Shown here piece by piece: positions 45,717 to 56,391 of a stretch of DNA of 64,000 bases. The stretch spans positions 5,074,672 to 5,138,671 of the forward strand of contig NC_044917.1 in the NCBI RefSeq assembly GCF_003576645.1, read 5' to 3'. The position numbers and the translations under genes were made by a program. Source of the stretch: Ipomoea triloba. Lineage: Eukaryota > Streptophyta > Magnoliopsida > Solanales > Convolvulaceae. Every line of letters starts with the position of its first letter. The stretch's first letter is position 1. Under the pieces are notes generated by a model. That model saw only the letters and a list, made by a program, of their open reading frames with translations. It was not told the origin of the DNA and ran no database searches.

Positions 45717-45877
45717 TGCCAAGACCTTGTGGTCTAGTGGTACCCGGTTGTACTCTCATGAGATGTGTTTGAGTCTCAGTGGAGATGATATTGACTCTTT
45801 GTGCTTCAGTAGGTTGAGAAAGTAGTTATGAACAGATACTGCATTGTAACATGGTCAGTAGTACTAAAAAAAAAAAG
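45717..45877 (+). mobile_element. tRNA-derived SINE (family 1), complete reference copy
   Basis: Head TGCCAAGACCTTGTGGTC then TAGTGGT (A box region), GTTTGAGTCTC (B box), tRNA-unrelated body (CTTTGTGCTTCAGTAGG, TTGAGAAAGTAGTTATGAAC) and a poly-A tail of about 12. About 160 bp. Six recognisable copies or fragments in this window (1741, 12540, 13826, 22704, 45717, 58995). Confidence 0.85.
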
Positions 45878-46003
45878 ATGATTGTTTAATAGAAATGACT
45901 AAAATAAGTATGAAATTTATAACTAAAAATTTCGTTAGACAAAATTAGAAATTGAGAACTAAAATAATAAAATTAAGGAATTATTTGGAAAGTCAAGTCT
46001 AAA

Positions 46004-46531
46004 ATTTAGAAAGAGTTATTTCCAGTAATGGTCCTCCGACTATGTTGATTTTCCAAAATTAGTCCCCGATTTTTAATTTGGACAATTTAGGTCCCTTGAC
46101 TTTCAAATTCTTTTCAATATTGGTCCTTTCGTCAAATTTTGGTTAAATTGAGGTCAAATGAAGGGGTAAACTTGTCCGTTCACATGTTTAGTGTATTATT
46201 ACTCGTATTTCTCATATCATATACGCTGTATATATGAATATAATCTCAGTCGAAGTCTCAACCGAAGCCATATAATCTCATTCGATGTCTTTTCGACTGA
46301 TATTATATTCATATATATAGCGTATAGGACAGAAGAAATACGAGTATACAAGTGAACGAACAATTTTACCCCTTCATTTGACCTCAATTTAACCAAAATT
46401 TGACGAAAGAACCAACATTGGAAAGAATTTGAAAGTCAAGGGATCTAAATTGTCCAAATTAAAAGTCGAGAACTAATTTTGAAAAATCAACATAGTCGGA
46501 GGACCATTGTTGGAATTAACTCATTTAGAAA
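46004..46531. mobile_element. Mutator-like foldback element (510 bp) with perfect 9-bp target duplication
   Basis: Element 46013-46522, arms of about 210 bp (outer end GAGTTATTTCCAGTAATGG left, complement of GAGTTAATTCCAACAATGG right). It is flanked by ATTTAGAAA at 46004-46012 and 46523-46531. A 9-bp duplication is the Mutator signature. No coding capacity. Confidence 0.85.
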
Positions 46532-48898
46532 TGATATTGGTCATGGTTGGAACTTGGAAGGATTGGATAACGGAGTGAGATGAAGTAAAGAATAAAGAGG
46601 TAGAGAGAAAACGGGAAAATCGTGGAGGTGACGGTGACGGTGACGGAGAGGGATGGGGATGAGAACGTCAGCAAGAGGACAAGTGGGATGGCATAGATGC
46701 GGACGTAATCAGCGGTCGATCTGACCTCAAGAAAGGGTCCCACAACGTGGCATTAACAACGTCGGTCCAAGCCTAAAAACGTGGGCTGTTCTCCTTTACA
46801 TGTACCACGTACCCAGTGACATTTGCATCCGCTAAACAACAACCATCCTCACGTACATCCTATAATAATTTCTCATTCGGTGCACCTATACTTCATTTTC
46901 ATGTTTTACTTACTTTTCTTTTGAAATAGGTACAATATTACGTAATGATGATGTATTTATTAAAAAATATTTTAATTTAAATCTTTTTTTAGTATCTTTC
47001 AATCTCTTATATTAATTTAGAGTTAATTGAATTTTTGTTATACATTTATAGGTAACAGTTCACTTTTAGTCTTTTTTTTTTTTCTTTCAGAGTATCCTTT
47101 TGGTCCTAATATTATTGTGGTTGACCATTGTTGGTTCTCCATAAAAAAATGTTGAAATATCATTAAATACAAGGGTATTTCGATTTTTTTTATACAAAGT
47201 GGATTGACATCTATATTTTTATTTTTATTTTTTAAATATTCGTAATTGAAGACCTAAATGTCCTTGTATTTTACCGAATTTCAACGATTTTGTTGACAGA
47301 TGACCATCAAAAAATAGTCATGCAACAATAATAATAGGATTAAAGGGGATGCTCTAAACAAAGAACAAATAAAAGTGAATTGCTACCCATAAATCTAGGA
47401 CTAAAAATGTAATTAACTTTATTAATTTATTACTGTTTGTTTAGTTCAGAAGAAAATAAATTATTTTCCTCAATAACTTTTTGAAGTGACGATTGTTTTT
47501 CTTTACACAAGCAATTAACATTAAATAAATACTAATTATTAAAGTGGAAATAAACTCACGAGGCGCCGGAAGTGAGTTGACGTCAAGAATGTAAAAAGTT
47601 TGGATCCTCTTCCTATTGGATTATGGATTATATTCGTAATTGGGAAGAGATTGAGCTCAAGAATCTAAGAACAAAGTATAATTGAGAAATAATGAAACAA
47701 TAAAAATAACAATCAATATAATTGTATGACTTAGATGTCTAAGGCTTGGAAGAATGTTATAATAATGAAATGGATGTATAGTCTTATTATTTATGGAGTT
47801 CGTTGATCCCCTGCCTCCCTCTACGAAAGGATTCATTATTTATTTATTGGGAGAATGTTGCCTTCTAGTCCTAACAAATAAGGGGAGAGAGGGTGGTACA
47901 ATACTATCAAGTACGAGATTTGTATGCCTAGCTACCCTTTTCTTTTAAGATCTCTGTGAACTTTGTAACTTGCTTAGGCAACGTGTGTCCAAATCCGTTA
48001 TCATTTTCTCATTTTGGGATGGGTGTGCTTGTCTCATTGTCCCTCATCGAGCACCTTCTGGGTCTCGAGTCCCTTGAAGGACTTGAATTGGAAGTCCGAA
48101 TATCTTGGAAATCTTAGAAAAAACGTCCGTTTAATGCGGGAATGAAGACACTAATGACATGTTTGGTTCATGTAATAGGTCAAGAATGGAATAACATTTT
48201 TTGAAAAATAAACTTATTCCATTGTTTAATTTATTTTGGTCATTTTCTCAAGGGAATAATGCTCTTATGAATGAGCTATTACCTTTACAAAGAGAATAGT
48301 CATTTTACGGGCTTTATGCTCTTAGGAATAGCTTTTATATATTTTTTTGGTAAATGGAATATCTTTTATATTACAAATATAAAAAATACCCTTTACGTGA
48401 GCCAAACATGTTGTAAGAGTGCAGCTTTGGGGACTTGAGGAGCATAAAGGCTCGAGTGTATCGGAATCCTATAACCTAGTACTTCATATGTTAATAAGCT
48501 TTATTAATTCAATAGAAATATATCAAATGTACAAATTAGTTAGTTTAGTGTGATTTATAAATTATAACCATATATTATATTCCTTTAGTTCTTCAGCAAC
48601 AATGACTTATTTCGTATTTTTGTGAATCAAATAGTCTCAACTAACCAATTTGTAATAATTGACTTTGAAATTATCGATACATTGATTTTGATGAATCTCA
48701 CGCAATAAAACGTGAATAATAATTAAAAATTAATCAAATTATAAATTTATATTTTTTACGGCATATATAATTAAATATCCTGTGATACCATATCCGTTTG
48801 TATTATGCCTTATCACTTTTAAAGCGTTAGGTCATGTCGCAACCGACAAAAAGATTGAACAAATTTTAAGGTGGACCAAATGGGATCATAAATAAACC

Positions 48899-48947
<49 letters not shown>

Positions 48948-49126
48948 TCCCCTATTAAATTTTGACGCTGATGTGTATCCATTCTATACTGTTGGCTACG
49001 TAGAAATTGTATCCGCCAGACAATAAAGATGAAGCCCACTGGAAATACCATGCAAACCCTCACATAATAATTCCTTCTCATCTCTAATTTAAATTTTATA
49101 AATAAAAAATGTAAAAAAAAAAACTC

Positions 49127-49157
<31 letters not shown>

Positions 49158-50264
49158 TATGTATGCATGTATATAGGCTATTATTTATAATATGCTATCA
49201 TACGCTGTTAAATAAAATACAATGCAGTGTAAGATAGAATATATTGAAAATGAAAAGCTGTAAGATAATATCTATATCTTATGTAGTGCATTACGTAAGA
49301 GGCGAATAAAGCTAAGGTTACCAAAGTCTTGGTAACGGTTTGGAAAAAAATAGGTACTCCCTTCCTGTTGTCGGCCGTCAATTCGTTTCACGTTGCCTGC
49401 GCTATCTAATTAATCCATCTTTTCGACGTTTTCTTTGACTTGCTTAAATTAATTATATTATATATAATAATAAAAAAAGTGTCAAGTTGTCAACAAATTT
49501 AATGAATATTGAATAATACTCCGTACAATTTTAGTTCTATCAAAACGAGTCTAGCTCAATTTTTAGGCGAGTTGGGGTGTAGTAATTTTTAATCCAGTCC
49601 ATTTTAGTTCGTGGATTAAATGGGTAAACTCAACCCTAATGTAAAAAGTGATGATTGATCTCAGCCACCCATAATATTTCATCAATAGTTGAAAGTTTTA
49701 GTAAAAAAATTACATGATCAATTTTATAATTTTATAATTATTGAAAACTTCTAACTTTTCAATATTTATAAAAAGAAAGAAAAATGTTCAAATTAGACAT
49801 CGAACTACAAGTAAAAGTGCAATTGGATCATCAAGCTAAAAAAAAGTTTATTTAGGTTCTTGAACTGCCCAAAATTATGCAATACGACAAAATTTGACAT
49901 GTTCCGCAAGTAATCGCTAACGAGGCGGTCATCCTATTAAAAAAAATATTATTTTTAAGAGTGATCCTTTGCCTTTTAGGGTCATCGCTGACGCGGCCCT
50001 GAAATGAGTAATTGAAAACCGCATCCATTATTCGACCGTGTGCATTGAGTAAATCCTATATTGTAACACCACAAATAAGTAAATTAGTTTATATTACCCA
50101 TAGATGACCGAATCAAACCAAGAATACTAATAAGCCCCTGTCATTATGAGTCGAATTTGTTACATTATGATTATTTTTTTTTGAAAATGTAACATTATGG
50201 TTATCAAGTCATAAGGGTAACCAACTTAGTTGAGCTGTCTCTTCCAACCAACTTTATTGTATTA
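46532..50264. other. AT-rich intergenic DNA
   Basis: No supported gene. 46620-46650 has GGTGACGGTGACGG repeats. 47570-48120 is less AT-rich than its surroundings but has no long frame. TA run at 48904-48944 and ATT tract at 49130-49156. The 71-codon frame at 48866-49081 includes the TA run and is not real. Confidence 0.5.
47011..47429. mobile_element. Mutator-like foldback element (401 bp) with 9-bp target duplication
   Basis: Element 47020-47420. Imperfect arms (GAGTTAATTGAATTTTTG left; AAAGTTAATTACATTTTT as reverse complement of the right end). Flanks ATTAATTTA at 47011-47019 and 47421-47429. The terminal GAGTTAATT is shared with the element 0.5 kb to the left. Confidence 0.75.
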
Positions 50265-50290
50265 CTAGTCTTTTCTGTGCGCGATGCGCA
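50265..50290 (-). mobile_element. Helitron-like 3' terminus
   Basis: Read on the minus strand: a TGCGCATCGCGCA hairpin, nine bases, then CTAG ending before T (+ strand ACTAG at 50264-50268). Hairpin plus CTRR next to T is the Helitron 3' signature. The body would extend to the right; its 5' end was not located. Confidence 0.5.
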
Positions 50291-50689
50291 AAAACGTATG
50301 CCCAATATTTATATTTTAAAAAATAACTTACAAATTCTTACTAATTAAAATCTAAATAAAAAAATTATTTATTATATTAATCCAATATATAATGTCTACA
50401 AATGTTATTATCATTAAATAATATAAGAAAAGTTATGGTAGATGCATGTGCATTGTAAAGTTAATGGAAAAGATAACGAAAGTTATAACGGTAAAGGTAT
50501 TTTTGTCCAAAAAATTGTATAGTACAACTTTAAAAACACAATGTACAAAATGATTAGCACTAAAGATATGGACATAAATGAGGGATATAACTTTGATTGA
50601 GACTTATTATGTTTTTAGATATAATCATATACAAGACATGGCAAATTATTGTGTGGACCACAACAAAAAGTATATTTTTAATATATTAA

Positions 50690-50760
50690 ATGTACATTAT
50701 TTGTGTACTGAATGTACATTATACAATATAATGTACATTCAGTACACAAATAATGTACAT
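50690..50760. repeat. Perfect 34-bp-arm palindrome
   Basis: Arms 50690-50723 and 50727-50760 are exact reverse complements with a CAA loop. The arms themselves contain ATGTACAT repeats. Further copies of the same motif lie to 50825. Probably part of a small foldback or MITE related to 27030-27230. Confidence 0.85.
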
Positions 50761-50829
50761 CCCCTGAATATAACGTACATTTTAAATATATTAAAAGTGC
50801 ATTATTTTTATACTGAATGTACATTATTT

Positions 50830-53800
50830 GATAGTATGGTTCACACAGCTGCGTGGACCATGGTTCATACAATAATGATACATGGTTTGGGCCGGTTTTG
50901 ACAAACTTCACAGCCCATATATTGAATCAATTTCATCACAACGTATAACTCTAGGATTGGGCTTGATAAAGGTGTCTAAGAATATCAGATATGACAAGGA
51001 ATACATCATATTGACTAGCTAACACATCCAACTCTATGCACTTTCATTTTTTTTTTTTTTGGATTAACGAGGTAAACCTCACTCCTCACTGTGTGAGTAT
51101 GTGAGTAAAGCCCTCGCCTTGTGACCTAGCCGGCAAAGGATCACAAGGAGGTAAACCAGCCTAGGTTACCCATAGCTGACCGGCTCAAACCCAAGGGCTT
51201 GAGGACTCTATGCACTTTCATGTCTTCATACTCCCAGGGAATCAAAGAAACAAATTTGATCTTTTCTACTAATGACTCTGAAAATCCAACTTTCTAATTA
51301 AGCACACTCCCTATGTCTAGCATTTCGTTTATTCCTTAACTTCATCTTGAGTTTGTTAGAGTATAACACAATTTCAATAACTAAATGTTAACCTGCATTA
51401 ATTAATATAAACTAAGTGGCATATATTGTACCTACACTGAAACACATAATATTGTACCACATCATAGTGGAAGTAATAACAAATCTATATACCTCCAAAC
51501 ATAGTTGATTAATGAATTGTCTGCACTCTTATGCCCTTCGGAGAACTTGTTTGCACTCTTATGCAATTAGATGGTATGTATAGTATTTTTTGAAATAAGA
51601 GAAATTGATGGTTATAATTAAATATCATGGTTATGTTTGGCACGCCTAGCTGAAAGTTGAAAGCTAGTAGCTAATAAGCAAACTAATTAAAATTAAAGTG
51701 TCGGGTAAAATTAATTGTTGAATTAGCTGATAAGTGTAAAAAGACATAAAAGAATAAACTAAGATATTATGATTTTGATTAATAAACGGTAGATGGTGTA
51801 ATTTTTGTAAATTAATAAAGATAAAAAAGTTAAAAAGAGGATAAAAATTAAATTAATTACTACACAAAACTCATATTTCTATTGGTCCAAAGAGAAACTT
51901 TGTTTATGCAACATACAAATACAGCACGGCATATACCTACTGAAAATGAAATAATCCTATACCTATCGAATAAAGTCTTATACCTTTAGTAGCATTGGAC
52001 GACAAGTCACACTTGGCAGGAAGCACATCATCGTCATCTATGCATGTGAAATCATATTTCCCAAAATGTAAAACTAAACTTGGAGATCTGACTTTAACCT
52101 CAGCTTATTGTGTAAGTTGTGTTGGATACTTAACAAATTAATGCGCCATTTGTAATACCAAACTGTGACTTTTACCACTTCAGTTTTACACGCCTGGACA
52201 ACATTTAATTTCTTTTCCATGTGTAGTTCAGTTGTTGAATGCTTACATTCTATCACATTTATAGACAGGTTGAATTGCAATTTGTCGAATCCAATTAATG
52301 GTTTGTTAGATCTAACAGTGCACAATGTTTGTCAATGTATGAGAGCAAATGATAATGATATTTGCAATAACATATTCATGTGGTTTCGTATGATTAACTT
52401 GTAATAGGTTGGAACTAATTTATATATGCAATTAATGAATATGAAAGATTGTAACACTCAATATTAGGTGGCCACAGTTTAGGTCCTAATCAATAGGTCA
52501 AGTTCTCCAAAGAAAAAAGAAGAAGAAAAGAATCGATAGTTTAGGGTTAGAATTTTAATTTTTTTAAGGGAAAACTATACTTCTGATTCCTGAGTTATAA
52601 TAGGGTAATAGGATAGCCGGTTTCAATCCTTGTGCTTTGTGGTGTTTTTGGCCCTTTGTTAAAATCGATCTACCATTGCTCTTTAGAAATTCTTGTTGAG
52701 CATCCTTAATAATGTAATCCCCCCCCCCCCTCCCCTTTAGTGCAACCTCATAAGTGCAATATTTTTTATGGTATTTTCAGTGACAACTAAGAAAGAGAGG
52801 GAAGGGAGAAGAGGAAAAAAGAAAATAAAAAAATTCTGACAAAAAAATTAAAGAGAAAAAGAAAAACAAATTCATTCACGTGCCAGTTGAGCGCAATAGA
52901 TGTGCCAAATGCACACCTACCGTGTCTGTTCACATTTAATGGGCTCCACAAAAAATTGCATTTGTAGGAATAAAAACTTTGAAAAAATCCCTCCCCAATG
53001 GGTTGAAGAACCCATGATAGTTTTTGAATATGAATAAACCATATAAAAAAACCTCATCTTGAGGATGCTCATATTTCTATTCTCCCCAAATTGCACTTTA
53101 ACTCCACATCTTAGTGACTAGAAATAAGGCAAAAACGTAGACCATTTAACTCCATTACACTAATGAAAGAATATTAGTAAAATGAAGGTTAGTACTCTAC
53201 GATTCTAGTCATCAAATTATGGAATTCAAATGCAATTTGAATGAAAAATAATATATATAAAGTGAAATTCTATTAGTAGCCCTGATCAATTAGAGTTTTT
53301 GAAGAGTAATGGTAAATTTTAATAGACCCATTATTAGAGGGATCAAAAGTGCTACTTCGTCAATAATTCATAAATTAAAAGTGAAAATACTTATATATAA
53401 TACATATGAATTGAGTTCATGTACTATTATCTTATAACTGAAAACTAAAAGTGTAATTTAAAAAAAAAATTGTGATATGTTACCCAAGTTACAAATTCAC
53501 AACCTTGCTTGCTACCCATCTTTTAAATAATTTTAATTCAACATTGTTTCATAATGAAATTAAAAAAAAAATTTAAAAATTATATATAAGAAAAAAATTG
53601 AATAATTTCTTATCTATACTTGTAAAATAATACTCGCTCCATCCTACTTTAGTTTTTAGTTCATTGTTGATTCCAAAATAATATTCATTTTTTTATTTAA
53701 ATACCATCAACTTTTAATTTCCCATTTTATCATTATTATCTTTTAAATTTTTAATTTGATGATTTGACTAGATAAGTCCATCTGGAAGTGCATGCACTCA

Positions 53801-54089
53801 CGAGCTGAGGCCAGTAGGGAGAGGATTCTATAAACAAAAGATGAAACACAGTACAGTGCATTGAATGATGATTACAATTATTAGATAACAACAACAACAA
53901 TTAAGGTACAGCAGTACAGTGTAATATAATACATAGATTACATATGCATAACAGAGGAAAGGAAAGGAAATTAAATAAACAAACAATATATAATAGTAAT
54001 ATGCATAGCATGATCGAACTAAGTTATATACCATGCATGCATGCATGCTTTATATATATATAATATCTGTATGTAAATTGAAAAGATGT
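50830..54089. other. AT-rich intergenic DNA
   Basis: No gene apart from the SINE at 51048-51204. A poly-C run lies at 52719. Frames near 52074-52404 overlap on both strands and show no motif. The segment before 54090 probably includes the 3'UTR of the fasciclin-like gene. Confidence 0.5.
51031..51221 (-). mobile_element. tRNA-derived SINE (family 3) with perfect 17-bp target duplication
   Basis: Element 51048-51204 on the minus strand with a poly-A tail (T on +). The head has GGGTTTGAGCC as B box and CTTGTGATCC, GGCTAGGTCACAAGGCG in the body. ACTCTATGCACTTTCAT repeats at 51031-51047 and 51205-51221. The perfect duplication suggests a recent insertion. Confidence 0.85.
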
Positions 54090-54890
54090 TTAAAATACTC
54101 CCATGCAGAACAGCACAAGGGCTGCCGGAGCCAATCCCAGCCCAAGCTGGCTCATCTTTCCGGCGCTACTGGGCTCATCAGTCTCGGCCGGCGAGGGTTC
54201 ATCGGCGGGAGAGATTCCCTTTGAATTCTTGGGAGCGGCCGCCGCCTCCGCCGTTTTGTTGGGCCTGCCTTTATTCCCAAGGGAGGGGCGAGCTTTTGGT
54301 GTGAATTCCAACGGCAACAACACCTTATCGATTTGGTAAACGGCCAAAGGGAAGTTTTTCCGCATGATATTGGAGATCTGGGTTTGCACCACCCCGGAAG
54401 TGACGTTGATTTGGCCGTTAGTCCCGGTGAAGTTGAGCATGAACTCCCCGCCGGCGAGGGTCTCCACGGGGTTGCTGGCGGTTTCGAGGTCGTCCAGGGA
54501 GTAGAACTTGGGGAGGATGTGGAACTGGATGAGGCGGACTTTCTGCTGGTCGGAGAGCTTGTTGAGAGTGCCGGAGGGGAGGCTGGAAAACGCGCCGTCG
54601 GTGGCGGCCAGCACGGTGACGCCGTCGGTGGATGTGATGATTTGGGTGTCGATCTGTTTGCCGAGGTGGTTGGCACTGTTGAGAAACTTGGCGAAGATGT
54701 TGAACTGCTTACCCGTTTTGAGAATGTCGATGATGTCGACTGGCCATGCCGTCGACGAGGAGGGGGATGGCGCGGTGGTAGTGGCGGCGGGTTGGGTATG
54801 GATTTGGTGAGGGAAAAGGAGGAAGATGATGAGGATTGGGAGACTCAAATGCAGAAGAGTAGTCATAAAAATTGCTCTAGTTTGAGCCAT
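54090..54890 (-). CDS. FLA: Fasciclin-like arabinogalactan protein (single FAS1 domain, GPI-anchored)
   Basis: Intronless, 266 aa. N-terminal signal peptide (about 1-32, hydrophobic LLHLSLPILIIFLLF), short Ala/Thr/Pro/Ser stretch (APSPSSS), one fasciclin domain about 48-195 with the H1-type motif (VTVLAATDGAFSSLP) and H2-type motif (LAVYQIDKVLLPLE), N-glycosylation sites (NFTG, NVTS), then a Pro/Ala/Ser/Glu-rich arabinogalactan-type region (SPADEPSPAET) and a C-terminal hydrophobic tail (LGLGLAPAALVLFCMGVF) fitting a GPI signal. Layout is that of one-FAS1 FLA proteins, cell-surface glycoproteins linked to cell-wall assembly and adhesion. The high GC of the frame makes long opposite-strand frames that are shadows. 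Which FLA it is cannot be told. Confidence 0.93.
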   Translation of the reverse strand: MAQTRAIFMTTLLHLSLPILIIFLLFPHQIHTQPAATTTAPSPSSSTAWPVDIIDILKTGKQFNIFAKFLNSANHLGKQIDTQIITSTDGVTVLAATDGAFSSLPSGTLNKLSDQQKVRLIQFHILPKFYSLDDLETASNPVETLAGGEFMLNFTGTNGQINVTSGVVQTQISNIMRKNFPLAVYQIDKVLLPLEFTPKARPSLGNKGRPNKTAEAAAAPKNSKGISPADEPSPAETDEPSSAGKMSQLGLGLAPAALVLFCMGVF

Positions 54891-55354
54891 TATATTGGAT
54901 GGGAGGAGTGAGAAGATGGAGAATAATATGATATTGGGAGCGAGAGAATGTATGTGATTTTAATATAGGTTGAGGAGTAGAATGCATTGGCTATGATGAG
55001 GATAAATTGCATTTATAAATATCACAAAACATTTCTTACGTAGGGGTTATGCATTCCCGCCCTCTAGCTAATCCCCTTATTTTTTCCTTTGTAGTAATGG
55101 AAGGTTATGTGGAGTCAATAGTCTTGATTGAGGGCAATTCTATTAAGTTAATTAATTTAATAACTATAAGATCTTAAGTTTGATTTTTTATAAGAATTAA
55201 TTAATTTTTTATTTACTTTGAGATGATTAACTATATATGAACAATCTGAATAGTTCAAGATTATTAAAATGTATTATCTATTTCAGGGCAATGACAATAT
55301 AGATATGCAGTTAATAAATTAAATATCTACCACAATTAACCATTTATGTATCTA

Positions 55355-55580
55355 CAGTGTGCGGGTTTTTGCCTGGTTGATTGGGATGGCGTCGGCCAAC
55401 TCGGGGAGAGTTATGGGTCGAGCGTGTTTGTGGATTATATCTGGAAAGTTTTGCTCAACTGCAGATTTGAGGGAACTAAACTTTGTGAAACTGAACACAT
55501 GTGGTTCCATATGTGAGCATTCGAAAGCTCCCTATCTTGCTCTCCTATAGGCGGAAGCTCAGCCATATATTTTGAGCTTT
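55355..55580 (-). pseudogene. O-methyltransferase fragment (N-terminal part)
   Basis: Reverse complement matches the first about 75 codons of the intact gene at 58439-58207 (shared GTGTTTGTGGAT(T/G)ATATCTGG, CTCAACTGCA, TGTGGTTCCATATG-like stretches) with many changes and indels. No frame continues. Relic of a duplicated O-methyltransferase. Confidence 0.75.
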
Positions 55581-55796
55581 CAATTCGTTTAGCTTGATCG
55601 AGGGGCTTGATAACAAAACCAAAATGTGGTGATTGATCTGATGTTGAATTCCCATATTTGGTAGATCCATATATATTTATAGACTAAAGAATGACGTTAT
55701 TATTTTAAAGTGTCGCAATGTATCAGTGGGGTTAAAGGTCAACAAGTGTGAAAATAGGACAGTTGGCTAAATATGAAGCTTCCACCTTATGGATGA

Positions 55797-56190
55797 CTGC
55801 TCTCCCTCTCTATATATGTCATGTAAGCTTAACGTTGTCAAAATTGGAAGCTAAATGTCATATTTGGTCATTGATTTATACTTTATTGATGATTTATTAG
55901 TCTCCGACCATATCCATTTTACCCTTTAGTTATGAGTGAATTGAAATGGCATTTTTAGTCCTTGACATTAAGTTTTCGGTCGGTTTCAACAGGAAGAAAA
56001 ACATAATAATTCTCTATTATTGAAATAGTGGTTACTGATTTTTCTCGTCATTCAAAATAATATAATGAATAAATATCAATATTATTATATTATTTGTAAA
56101 AAATAAAATGCTTAAATATACTCAATTATTGACTCATAAGTCATATACACGTACCCAACAATTCATACATTACAAATATAAATCACCACA
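55797..56190. repeat. About 390-bp segment duplicated at 61433-61826
   Basis: Begins GACTGCTCTCCC(T/A)CTCTATATATGTC and ends near TTCATA(C/A)ATTACAAATATAA. About 90% similar by eye. Both copies lie next to O-methyltransferase fragments, so they mark an older segmental duplication of this locus. Confidence 0.8.
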
Positions 56191-56391
56191 ACAATATTTA
56201 AGAAGTGGAATTATTTTCAGCTAAGACATACACCATCATTTTTTTCATCCATTAAAAAAAAAAAAAAAAAAGCAAACATTATTTCATGTGCCTTCTTGCA
56301 GCCAATTATTGCAGTGTATTATTATGCATGGAATGCTATTCTTCTCCACTTCTTGCAGATGCCGCAGGGTTGTCCAATGGTTCATGCATAT

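Larger units (their letters stand above)
43760..46000. other. Intergenic DNA upstream of the glutaredoxin gene
   Basis: No gene. It holds SINEs at 44254-44399 and 45717-45877 and a repeat at 44870-45060 related to 42663-42870. The remainder is AT-rich and unremarkable. Confidence 0.55.

Noticed and set aside
46525..46743. 72-residue minus-strand frame with a hydrophobic segment
   Set aside because: Made of GGTGACGGTGACGG repeat translation and a pyrimidine-rich stretch; no homologous feature recognised.
54103..54911. Long frames opposite to or overlapping the fasciclin-like gene (54152, 54333, 54508)
   Set aside because: Shadows of a GC-rich coding sequence; only the 54090-54890 minus frame shows a signal peptide, a fasciclin domain and a GPI tail.
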